Below the pieces are notes generated by a model. That model did no database searches. It was not told where the DNA came from and was given only the letters and a program-made list of their open reading frames with translations. From Achatina immaculata (lineage: Eukaryota; Mollusca; Gastropoda; Stylommatophora; Achatinidae), in assembly GCA_009760885.1 (NCBI GenBank), contig CM019701.1, forward strand, positions 35,850,697 to 35,914,696: 64,000 nucleotides of DNA. Direction: 5' to 3'. The position numbers were made by a program, and so were the translations under genes. Shown here one piece after another: positions 29,310 to 39,286 of this stretch; the stretch's first letter is position 1; every line of letters starts with the position of its first letter.

Positions 29310-30383
29310 AAAATAACTCACAAGACCTCTGGGAGTCATGACCCAGAGGGGCCCACCCCCCTTAGAGTGTCAGGAGTTTAATAGGATGGAAACACTTGTC
29401 TGAGGGAGGGGGGGGTACTCCTTCTGATGATGTGAAGGAGTTGTGTTGTTGTTCTGCTCTCTGCGGTAGAGACTTTCCTGCATACAAAAACGGAAAAAAA
29501 TAATTGGGAGCTATGTATACAGAGGAAGGAAATATCCTGAAGGAGGCAAGTTGTAAAAAAAAACTGGTTTCTTTTTGAACAAACATAGTATTTTTCTTCC
29601 CGCCTCAGCACTTTAGACCAGCTTGGAAATGGAGACACAATGAAATCGACTGACAGATTTTCACCATGACGAAAATGAAAGAATTAAATGATTTTGTCAC
29701 TAACCTTTAACCCAGTGGCTTTCATCCTCTTGTCGTTATCCAAATTAGGGTTGCAATGGTCTAATGCTGGTTAGCAACAGCATAAAACGAAAAATGTGAA
29801 AAAATGAAATTATAAGTTCTAAAAAATTACAGAATGTGAGGAAAAACCTACTACTTTTTTGTTATTCAAAGCTAAATATTGAAACAGCAACAGTCATACT
29901 TGCTATTATTCATTGAAGTGTTTTTTTCTTAATTTTTGAGTATTTTAAAATGTATTGAAAAATACTGGATTATTTAGGGAGTGACATTACACACAATTTT
30001 TTGATTGGTGGCAAAGTTACATCATTTTAAAAGGCGTTGAAACGGTATTAGTTTTTGTAGAATTTCAGTATTTTTTTCTATTTTTTTAATCGATGCCGGA
30101 TAAGACGTCATGGCTAGTTAGGGTCTAGCTGAAAAATGTCTGCAACCAGTGCTATATGGAAAACAATTAATTTTTTTCATTAAAATAAATGTAGACCACA
30201 AAGTAATTTATTTTCTATATTGTCTCAAGTACATAAGTTTGCTAACGTGTGAAATCAGTCTTTCCAAGAAATTGAAATTATAACGCATTATTTTCTCCGA
30301 ATAGAACATTTAAAAAACATGGCAGAGTGAAGTTCCTTTTTTCCATGAGGTACACCTTTTTTATTAATTCTTTAAAAAATACT

Positions 30384-30385
<2 letters not shown>
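29310..30385. other. AT-rich sequence without recognised features
   Basis: After the SINE head comes a C/G-rich stretch around 29340-29410 (CCCACCCCCC, GGGAGGGGGGGG) that may be the SINE body. From 29640 on the DNA is very AT-rich with no ORFs and no element I can name. Confidence 0.35.

Positions 30386-30425
<40 letters not shown>
30386..30425. repeat. (TA)n microsatellite, left of family D LINE
   Basis: About 19 TA units lie directly before the 5' end of the family D LINE. A matching tract follows the 3' end of that LINE at 34093. Confidence 0.9.
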
Positions 30426-30426
<1 letters not shown>

Positions 30427-31551
30427 GGGGTAAATCTGGGGCGACCATCCCCAATCCAGCGAGTTACAGGTGGCGGATGGTGAAAGTCTTCTAGATATGG
30501 AGGATCCGTGAGAATAAGGATTTACCCAAATAAGCAGGCGCGGACCAACTGGCGGTAGACTCAGAGATCGAGGTGGGATAGTAGGTGGCTCTACTACTCC
30601 TATAAAGTGCCTCAGGTGCTCAGTGAAGGGAATATCAGGCGGGTAAGAGATGCCTTAAAACCTCTCGTTCCCACTGCCTTGCGGGTAAGACAGGGAGTCC
30701 GTACACAAACCGTCAGAAGGCAACGGGAAACCACTATTGTAGCTCCCAATAACAATTATGGTTATTCAGAGTAATAGATTTGCCATGAACAACGTTAATT
30801 GATGTTAGTCTGGAACAGCCTCGTCCGGTAGGACAGCTCACGAGCCACAGGTGAAGCCAGATCGTCATCAAGCTACTGGTGGCAAAACTAACATGTTCAA
30901 AATAGCAACATAGAATGTTAGAACTTTATTCCAGGCTGGAAAATTAGAAAACGTAAAGAGGGAAATGGAAAGGATGAAGATGAACATATTAGGAATGAGT
31001 GAAGTTAGATGGACAGGTGCAGGGAGGATAAATTCTTATAAATATACAATAATATATTCAGGAAGTGAGAAACATGAATGAGGAGTAGGAATAATATTTG
31101 ACTATCAAACAGCAAGGACAGCTGTAGGATATTTGAACATCTCTGACCGAGTACTGCTAGCCCAAATGAAAGGACGACCAATAAACATAAATATTATACA
31201 AGTGTATGCTCCAACATCTGAAAGTTCTGAAGAAGATGTACAGCTATTTTATAATGATATAGAGATAGCCCTAAAACACACAAAGTCACACGAAATTACT
31301 ATAGTGATGGGAGATTTTAATGCCAAAGTTGGTAAAGGAATAACTTCAAACATCGTTGGTGACTATGGACTGGGGGAGAGGAATGATAGAGGTAGTAAAT
31401 TAATTGAATGGGCAAGAATACATAGCATGGTTGTAGGAAACACCTGGTTTAAACAATATCCTCGAAGACTGGCAACGTGGTGCAGCCCAGACAAAAATAC
31501 TTTTAATCAGACAGACTACGTATTAATTAACAAACGATTTCGGAGTGAATT

Positions 31552-31933
31552 CTTATATATTCTTATATCCTTCCCGTGGCGTTAAATGTCACATAGGGCT
31601 CGCAAAGTAGTTCGCCAATTTTTCCTGTCTTCGGCGAGTCTTTTAACCTCATCAAAGGATTTTACGCCTGTTAATTTGGCCTCTCTTAACAATGTCCTCT
31701 TTAGAGTTTCACGCGGTCTGCCTCTTTTTCTTCGGCCTGTTGTGTTCCACTTGATAGCTTGTTTTGGGATTCTCTGATCATTTCTTCTCATCAAGTGACC
31801 AACATATGTCCATCTCCTTTTCCTGATCATCCATGAGACTGGTTGTTGTTCAGTCATCTGTCTTATCTCTGCATTGTTCTTGAATTCGTTCCACTTGATG
31901 CCGAGTATTTTCCTTAGGCATTTGTTTTCAAAA
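31552..31933 (-). mobile_element. Family B LINE fragment inserted in family D
   Basis: A minus-strand 3' end of family B (open 91 codons at 31582-31857, with R-R-W-T-Y-V-G-H-L-M-R and R-R-K-R-G-R-P-R). It is flanked by a 10-base duplication with one mismatch (GGAGTGAATT at 31542-31551, GGAATGAATT at 31934-31943). Family D coding sequence is continuous across the site, so family B inserted after family D. Confidence 0.88.
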
Positions 31934-33281
31934 GGAATGAATTACTGACAACAAAAACCGTGCCAGGAGCCGACTACAATAGTGACCATGACCCACTCTG
32001 TGGAAAAATCAGAATAAAGCTAAAGAAAGCATGCAGAAAAGTGAGAAACATCGAACTGAATACAGAACTCATTAAAAATGACCAAGAACTGCGAGAACAA
32101 TACAAATAGATACAATGCAGTAGCAAAGATAAATAATATAGATGAACAATGGGCAATGTTAAGAGATTCTATCCACCAAACTGTTAAGGAGATAATATCA
32201 CCGAAAAAAGAAGCCCCTAAAAATAAATGGATGACAGACGACATGTTAGGACTGATGGACAAGAGGAGGAGGAGTACAAATAACCCAGAAAAATATAGCA
32301 AGATAAAGAAATAAGACACAAATACAGAGAAGCAAAGGAAGTGTGCTTAAATGAACAGTGCAGACAAATAGAGGACTCTCATAATAAAGACAGCAAAAAC
32401 ATGCACAAACAAATGAGTAAACTCACGGGCAGAAAAATAAAATATACCACAGGATGCCTGAAATCAAAAGAGGGTAAAATGTTAATGGGAAAAGAAGACA
32501 CTGGACAGGTGGGCAGAGTACATCCGTGGGCTTTATGGAGGAGAAAGACCAGAACACCAGATACTGAAAACTGTGATGGACCACCAATACTTGAAAATGA
32601 AATCATAGATGCCATCACACGAAGAAAGGAAAAGCGCCTGGGCCTGATGATATAACAATAGAAGAAATAGAAGCGATATAGGAGATAGGAATATAAATAA
32701 TAACCAAGTTACTGAATGACATTTACGGCAGTGGTTATATGCCCAGTGTCTTGCGTTTACAGCACTACCAAAGAAACCAGGTGCATAGGAATGTGACTAT
32801 CAGCCTCTCATGTCACATAACGAAACTGCTTCTGAGACTCATTATGAGAAGAAGAAAGGAAAAAATAAAAATCGAAACAGCAGATGAACAGTTTGGATTT
32901 GTTGAAGGAAAGGGAACACACAATGCCATTTATGCTTTACGAACACTAACAGAAAGAGCTTTAGAAATACAGAAAGATCTTCATTGATTACACCAAGGCA
33001 TTCGACAAGGTGAAACAAAATGAAATTATTAAAATGCTTGAAGATATCAATATAGATGGCAAAGACCTGAGGATTATAAAACATCTATGCTGGCAGCAAG
33101 AAGCAGCAATTCAAGTTGAAAATAGAACTGGAAATTATCAATCTATAAAACAAAGGGTGCGAGAAGGATGTGTATGATAGTACAGAACTTTTCCAGAACT
33201 TTTTTCTCTGTACAGCGAGAATATTCTAAGAACGATCATCACAGAACCAGGCATAAAAATTGGAGGATACAATATTAACAA

Positions 33282-33362
33282 CCTTCGGTATGCTGACGAC
33301 ACAGTACTGATAGCTGAGAACCCTTCGGTATGCTGACGACACAGTACTGATAGCTGAGAACC
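33282..33362 (+). repeat. Tandem duplication of the catalytic YADD segment
   Basis: A 40-base unit starting CCTTCGGTATGCTGACGACA is present twice head to tail. Forty is not a multiple of three, so the second unit shifts the frame. The unit encodes the R-Y-A-D-D active site of the RT. Confidence 0.9.
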
Positions 33363-34091
33363 AACAAGACCTGCAAATTGTCTTGGATAAAGTCGCCAAA
33401 GAAAGTGAACAGAAAGGCCTTACTTTGAACATCAAAAAGACAGAGACTTTGGTTATATCTAAGAAACAGAATCCACCAACATGAAGTATAAAATTAAACG
33501 GAACTATTCTAAAGCAGGTGTAGAAAATCAAATACCTTGGAGCAGTAATATCTTCAGATGGGAAATGCAGAACAGAAATTAGGACCAAGCAAAGACTGCG
33601 TTTCAGAGAATGGGAAACATATTATGCAGCACATCCTTATCAATGAATGTTAGAAAACGAGTGCTAAAATGCTATATTGACCTATCCTGTTACATGGAAG
33701 TGAATCATGGACAATAGTCAAGTCTGCACAAAAATCATTAGAAGCACCAGAAATGTGGTTTATTAGAAGAATGTTGCGAATCCCATGGACAGTAAGAATA
33801 ACTAATGAAGAATGTATGAGTAGAGCTGGAGAGACAAAAAAATCTTGTCAAAAAACAAGAGACAGACAATGTACTTTCATAGGACATGCAATGAGAAAAG
33901 GGGACAATGAAAATATTATAACAACAGGAAAAATAGAAGGAAGAAGATCAAGAGGAAGACCAAGAGAAATGATACTGGACAGTCTGACGGGATGGTGTGA
34001 GAGGATATCATCATCTGAGCTGGTTGCCTGCATGAAGGATCGTGTACTTTGGTGAAGCATAATAGCCAACGCCAGTCGGCACGGTACCTGA

Positions 34092-34092
<1 letters not shown>

Positions 34093-34128
<36 letters not shown>
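34093..34128. repeat. (TA)n microsatellite, right of family D LINE
   Basis: About 17 TA units directly follow the GATGA at the 3' end of the family D LINE. Confidence 0.9.
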
Positions 34129-34129
<1 letters not shown>

Positions 34130-34491
34130 CTGGGCAAAAGTTAAGGGCAGGTCATTAATTTCAAGCGCATGTTTTTTTTTATTTCCGTACTAAAACTTTA
34201 AATAAATTTATTGTAGAATCTTGATTAAATTGCATTCTCAGGCAGTCCTCTATGCAGCCGGGGCAAAACAACACCAACTGTTCATCACAACAAGTGTAAA
34301 AATCACGTGCAGTAGCATCGTCCTAGACAAAATGTTAGGGCATTTTAAGAAGTGTCAGCATAACCCAACAGGTAATTAAATCGTGCTGACCTGTGCTGCA
34401 TGTGCAAGAGGCATCCTTAGTGAACGCTTCTCACCTTTCAGTCATTTTTATTACAGCGGTTTAGGGATATTTTTGTCATTTGAAAACCACT

Positions 34492-35330
34492 ATGGCACAG
34501 CGAAGGCGTTTTAGCACCTTTGAGCGTCATCGGGTCATAGCGGTTTATCTGGTCTTGAAGGTGCATCTCGTTCGGGGATGTCCCATTCTACCATCCAAAG
34601 GTATTTTGAGCGATTTCGCACAACCAGAGGAGTAGAAGACAGGCATCGTTTAGGCCGACCTCGTTGCACGAGTAGACAAGATGACAGATACCTGCAGCTG
34701 TCAACACTTTACAACCGGACAGTAACGTCTTCCACTTTCAGAAACCAGCTAATGAATACAGCAAACTTCAATGTTAGCGGCAGAACAATTCGCAGGCGTT
34801 TATGAGAATCTAGGCCGGCTTCACGGCGGCCAGCAATAAGAATACCTATTACTCCAGCTCACGGCAGAGCTAGAGTTGCCTGGTGCCGGAAGCACATCCG
34901 TTGAACGAGGTGACAATGGTGTAAAATTCTTTTCACGGACGAATCCTGCTTCAGTATGTCCTTCAATGATGGCATAATCCGTGTTTGGAGAAGGCTAGGG
35001 GAACGGTTCCATGACGCCACTATCCAAGAGGTGGATCGTTACGGAGGGGGATCAGTCATGGTCTGGGGTGGCATGAGCAGGCGCGGCAGGGCTCCCCTTC
35101 ATGTCATTCATGCCCTAACCGCCCAGCGATACATGAATGAAATTCTGCAGCCTATTGTATAGCCTACCTTGCAAGCCATGGATACAGGGGCAATTCTACA
35201 AGACGATAACGCAAGACCACATCGGGGGTCGTGTTGTAGAAAATTTTCTTCAACAGCAAAGGATCATTAGAATCGATTGGCCAGCTCGGTCGCCGAACCT
35301 GTTGCACATTGAGCACATTTGGGATGTTCT
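34492..35330 (+). pseudogene. Tc1-like transposase relic (DD34E)
   Basis: From the ATG at 34492: M-A-Q-R-R-R-F-S-T-F-E-R-H-R. After a frameshift comes G-M-S-H-S-T-I-Q-R-Y-F-E-R-F with L-G-R-P-R (paired DNA-binding domain) and I-R-R-R-L at 34578-34805. F-T-D-E-S lies near 34936 (first Asp). Block 34956-35162 has R-V-W-R-R-L-G-E-R-F and G-G-G-S-V-M-V-W-G-G-M. Then come Q-D-D-N-A-R-P-H near 35200 (second Asp), D-W-P-A-R-S-P-N-L and I-E-H-I-W-D-V-L (catalytic Glu) near 35300. This is the Tc1 order. Several frame breaks make it inactive, and the 3' end is cut at about 35330. Clear inverted repeats were not found. Confidence 0.8.
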
Positions 35331-35550
35331 AATGTATAAACCAGGAAAAAGGCGGGAAGAGTTTTATTATTTAACAAACACAAAATCGTGACGTTTCGGC
35401 GTGAGCCTTAATCATAAAAACACATACAGGATGAATAGTTAGAGAGAGGAGACAAAGTATAGGATCACATATGAAATAAAAAAAAAAATTAATCAAGAAA
35501 TATAATTAGAAGAAAACTTATCTGAATACCACGAATTATTTGAGAGCCGT
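35331..35550. other. Unassigned segment after the Tc1 relic
   Basis: This contains ACAAAATCGTGACGTTTCGG and an A-rich run at about 35478-35490. The GACGTTTCGGC motif is seen near ends of some repeated elements, but I cannot assign it to one. Confidence 0.3.
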
Positions 35551-35608
<58 letters not shown>

Positions 35609-35610
35609 AA
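35551..35610. repeat. (TA)n microsatellite
   Basis: About 25 TA units with a TTT interruption near 35600. It abuts the 3' tail of the family A fragment that follows. Confidence 0.9.
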
Positions 35611-35611
35611 A

Positions 35612-36088
35612 TTCATTCATTTGCAAGTCCCTTGCGGAACTTTGCCTCCCAAACAGCACTCCTGTAGGCCTCTCGGTTGTGAGCAAGATGGCTTGCCGCT
35701 GCTGCATCCATTTGCAGATCGTCAATGATGTCTTGCAGCCATCTTCGTTTTGGTCTTCCTCTCTTTCTTTTTCCCATTATGTATCCTTATAATACGGTCT
35801 TCTCTAAATTATCATGACGTTTAATGTGTCCAAAATATTTAAGTTTTCTCTCTTTAATCCTCTTTACTAGCCAGCCTTCTTCAATATTAAGCTCTTGTAG
35901 TATAGATATATTTGTTCTTTTTTGTGTCTCCACGATATTTGGAGAACTCTTCTGTAGCATTTACATTCAAAGGGATTTATGTGTTTCTCAGCTGTTTTGT
36001 TAAGTGTCCAGGTCTCACAGGCATATGTTGCGATGGGAAAGATGCATGCCCTTAAAAATCTTATTTTTGTGGTTCTGTCTGCACAGAG
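35612..36088 (-). mobile_element. Family A LINE 3' fragment
   Basis: The minus strand carries the ATTC tail (AATG on the coding strand), the basic GRPKRRW region and the thumb up to the A-D-R-T-T-K-I segment. It is 5'-truncated at about 36088. A single-base insertion near 35923 and other changes break the frame. Confidence 0.8.
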
Positions 36089-36640
36089 GGTACCAGAGAA
36101 ATCTGAGGAGTTAAAATTCGGCCAGGCATGATACTAGCCACGTCACACTTTCATGTACCAGTGATCTTGGACATACGGGTCTAACACCGTATCCCCAATG
36201 TGCCTTAATGATATGGAAACGGAGATTTAAAAAAAAACTTGTTATCATTAATGAATTTGTGATGTCATGCATGTTATGTCATGTCTTGTCACATTTTATC
36301 ATTGATGAATGTTGTATGTCTTGTTTAGTCTTGCTACATTTTATCATTGGAGAGTTTCTAATGTCGTGTTGGAGAGTTTGTGATGTCGTGTTTAGTCTTT
36401 CACATTTTATCACAGGTGAATGTGTGATGTAAATCTTTTTTCTCCAAATGATGTGTGATATGAGGTCCAAAATAAAACAAAAAAAAAAACCAAAAAACAA
36501 ACCGAGACAGACGCTACATCTTGGGAACCGAGAGTGAAAGAGAAAAGACAAAGAGATGATTTTTAGAGCATGCTCTAACCTGTCACTGTAAGATAAAGCT
36601 TAACTCTATCGTTTTACCCAGCAGCAGTAGGTGCGTTTTC
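36089..36640. other. Unassigned, with a degenerate internal repeat
   Basis: From 36255 to 36430 the motifs CATTTTATCATTGATGAATG and TTGTGATGTCRTG recur three or four times with changes, giving a short degenerate tandem structure. No gene was recognised. Confidence 0.4.
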
Positions 36641-37815
36641 AAATACGAGACGTGTACCAACGTTCAGTCGCAAAATGGCACAGGCAAGACTGAACAGTGA
36701 GTTAAAATCAAGTTTTTTGTGAAGCTGAAGAAATTCACGACGAAAACTTTTCAATTATTGACAGAGGACTACAGTGATGAGTGCTTGTCTCATGCACGCG
36801 TTTTTGAATGACACAAACGATTTTCGGAAGGCAGAGAAAATTAAATGGATGAAAACTGACAAAGCTAACAAGGCAGCTGAAATATGTATCAATGAGGAAA
36901 AACTGGAAGAAGTAGAGAGTTTTGAATATCTTGGATCACTACTAAATAGTAATGGAGATACAATGAGGGAAATTAAAAGGAGGACATCTATCGCTCTTCA
37001 GAAAGTAAAACAACTAAGCAATCTGTGAAGAGGAGCAGACAGAACCACAAAAATAAGATTTTTAAGGGCATGCATCTTTCCCATCGCAACATATGCCTGT
37101 GAGACCTGGACACATAACAAAACAGCTGAGAAACTCATAAATGCCTTTGAATGTTAATGCTACAGAAGAGTTCTTCAAATATCATAGACACAAAAAAAGA
37201 ACAAATATATCCATACTACAAGAACTTAATATTGAAGAAGGCTGGCTAGTAAATAGGATTAAAGAGAGAAAAATTAAATATTTTTGATACATTAAACGTC
37301 ATGATAATCTAGAGAAGACCGTCTTGGAAGGGTACATAATGGGAAAAAGAAAGAGAGGAAGACCAAAGCGAAGATGGATGCAAGACATCGTTGATGATCT
37401 GCAAATGGATGCATCAGCAGCAGGCCATCTTGCTCACAACCGAGAGGCCTACAGGAGTGCTGTTTGGAAGGCAAAGTTCTGCAAGGGACATGCAAATGAA
37501 TGAATGAGAGAATTTGTTGGCTGTCAGTTGGATTTTGCACCAAGATAATGCCCCAGCTCATTGCGATTTGTCAGTGAGGCAGTTTTTTAGCAAATAACAA
37601 TATCACCAAACATGAGCACCTACTATATTTGCCAGATATGGCTCCCTGTGACTTGTGCCTATTTCCAAAGATCAAGTTGGAGCTCAAAGGAACTCATTTT
37701 TTGTCAGTAGAAGATGTGAATGCAAAAACGACGGAGGTCCTGAACAGCTTTTCAAAAAATGTTCTGCACAGTTGTTTTGAACGCTGTCAACATGGCATGC
37801 AGTTTTCGGTCAACT
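36641..37815 (+). pseudogene. SETMAR-like mariner transposase split by a LINE, middle deleted
   Basis: An N-terminal piece (about 36641-36838) reads K-F-F-V-K-L-K-K-F, L-L-T-E-D-Y-S-D-E-C-L-S-H-A-R-V-F-E and F-S-E-G-R-E-N, the mariner helix-turn-helix domain. After the LINE insert a C-terminal piece (37507-37815) gives W-I-L-H-Q-D-N-A-P-A-H (second catalytic Asp), L-P-D-M-A-P-C-D-L-C-L-F-P-K-I-K (third Asp), G-T-H-F and N-S-F-S-K-N-V-L. The central ~150 residues, including the first catalytic Asp, are absent. The mariner either lost its middle before the LINE landed, or the LINE insertion came with a deletion. Confidence 0.7.
36846..37505 (+). mobile_element. Family A LINE 3' fragment inside the mariner
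   Basis: This starts in the RT palm/thumb (M-K-T-D-K-A-N-K-A-A-E-I-C-I-N) and runs through the basic C-terminus to the AATG tail. Stops at 37026-37028 and further on, and a one-base insertion in the A run near 37197, break it. A weak repeat (AGAGAAAATT / AGAGAATTT) flanks it. Confidence 0.82.
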
Positions 37816-38007
37816 CAAAGTGAAACTATTTTGAATGAGATCGAATTAGGTTTTCTCAACTTGTTCAGTAAAATGAGATACAGATACAATCTCGTTATTT
37901 TTGTATATAACAGTATATTGGATGTTACTATTACGTTGGATTGTTCCTCGTCAAAGGGTTATAATCCAGGGTATTTTAATATTTTGACAATTTGATTTAA
38001 AGCCTTT
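37816..38007. other. Mariner 3' flank, unassigned
   Basis: Sequence following the transposase stop; likely mariner 3' untranslated region. The next element starts at the duplicated site GGTATTTTTG. Confidence 0.3.
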
Positions 38008-38017
38008 GGTATTTTTG

Positions 38018-38467
38018 TTAGAAAACGAGTCCTAAAATGCTATATTGAACCTATCCTGTTATACGGAAGTGAATCATGGACAATAGGCAAGTCTGCACAA
38101 AATCATTGGAAGCAGCAGAAATGTGGTTTATTAGAAGAATGTTGCGAATCCCCTGGACAGCAAAAATAGCTAATGAAGAATGTATGAGAAGAGCTGGAGA
38201 GACAAAAAAACCTTGTCAAAAAGATAAGAGAGAGACAATGTACTTTCATAGGACATACAATGAGAAGAGGGGGCATTGAAAATATTATAACAACAAGAAA
38301 AATAGAAGGAAGAAGATCAAGAGGAAGACCAACAGAAATGATACTGGATAGTCTGACGGTATGGTGTGAGATGAGATCACCAACTGAACTGATGGCCTGC
38401 ATGAAGGATCGGGTAGTCTGGAGAAGCACAATAGCCAACGCCAGTCGGCACGGTGCATGATGATGAT
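38018..38467 (+). mobile_element. Family D LINE 3' fragment
   Basis: This encodes the C-terminal R-R-M-L-R-I-P-W-T and R-S-R-G-R-P block and ends in S-R-H-G-A stop with an (ATG)n tail. A perfect 10-base duplication GGTATTTTTG at 38008-38017 and 38468-38477 brackets it. It is more intact than the same part of the copy at 30426-34092. Confidence 0.9.
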
Positions 38468-38566
38468 GGTATTTTTGGTGTACAAGGGTTCAATGAAAGG
38501 TCAGGTTTGACACACTAAATTCCACGAGATGTTTGATTATTTTTATGAACTTATCCTTGACATGTT

Positions 38567-39206
38567 TGTAACAGAAAAGTTATTCTCAGAATGTCCAGTG
38601 CGTTTTCGTCTGAAGGTCAGTAAAGCAGGTAGATTCACGGGCTGATTGACTCTTTGGATTGAAACTTCGAGAAGTTTTAGGAAAATAGGGTATGATATTT
38701 AAGGAGTGCGAAAGAAAGAAGATCATGATTATTATGAGTATGAGATTAGAATGAGGTTGAATTAAGTCTCGGTTGAGAATGTGTTAGGCACGATTAGTTG
38801 AGAATGTGATTTTCCTTACCTATAGTGCACTGTGTTAGTGATTTTTGTCATGTAACTGACTTGTGCATAGAATGCTCCTTTTGGAGACATTATGAGATTA
38901 TTTCCTATTAGTATGATTTCAGTAAAGAGTCATAATGTCAAGCATTTGTTTTCCTGTCATAACTTTGCCGAACTAAAGAATGTGAAATTAGTTCCTTTTT
39001 GGGATTTTTGTATAGACCTTTGGGTCTAGAGATTTTCTGTGATGGTTGTGTTAATTCTGTACTTATATTCAGTAAGTCTTGTACTCTTAGTAGTACTTGC
39101 ATTTCGTTTACTTGCTGTTTCCATATAGTGTGAGATTAGGTTTCTCCTACCCATTTGGCAAATAAATTTTTGTCGGGAAGAGCCTGTTTACTTTTTCTGT
39201 ATTGAA
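38567..39206 (+). mobile_element. Probable solo LTR of the TGTAACAG family
   Basis: This starts TGTAACAGAAAAGTTATTCT, like the gypsy 3' LTR at 24877. It is 640 bases long and non-coding, with an AATAAA near 39161 that could be the polyadenylation signal. A 5-base repeat ATGTT flanks it (38562-38566 and 39207-39211). The 3' end lacks the usual CA, so that boundary is uncertain. Confidence 0.5.
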
Positions 39207-39286
39207 ATGTTATCAAATACCTCTCATCCTCACGATATCATCACTCATCTTTTCCATCAATAAAATATGAGTATATGTTCACATCA

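Larger units (their letters stand above)
30895..34090 (+). pseudogene. Family D endonuclease/reverse transcriptase, many breaks
   Basis: Endonuclease: N-V-R-T-L near 30917, S-E-V-R-W-T-G, then the open block 31133-31585 with Y-A-P-T-S-E-S, M-G-D-F-N-A-K-V-G and N-Q-T-D-Y-V-L. After the family B insert it continues with G-A-D-Y-N-S-D-H-D-P-L. RT: a broken fingers region near 32600-32760, F-G-F-V-E-G-K-G-T near 32890, I-D-Y-T-K-A-F-D-K-V near 32980, and L-R-Y-A-D-D-T-V-L-I-A at 33281. The 40 bases encoding that catalytic box are tandemly duplicated at 33322. The C-terminal block 33753-34055 has R-R-M-L-R-I-P-W-T and R-S-R-G-R-P-R-E-M. Numerous stops and frameshifts make it inactive. Confidence 0.8.
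30426..34092 (+). mobile_element. Family D RTE-type LINE, near full length, degraded
   Basis: A leader of about 470 bases (30426-30890) with stretches such as GGCAACGGGAAACCACTATT is followed by an endonuclease/RT reading region that continues to the final ...S-R-H-G-T stop at about 34088. The 3' end ends in (GAT)n passing into (TA)n. A family B fragment is inserted at 31552-31933. A separate 3' fragment of the same family is at 38018-38467. As in families A-C there is no separate ORF1. Confidence 0.85.

Noticed and set aside
35331..35550. Penelope-like element end (motif GACGTTTCGGC)
   Set aside because: Only one short motif supports it; no GIY-YIG or RT sequence nearby.
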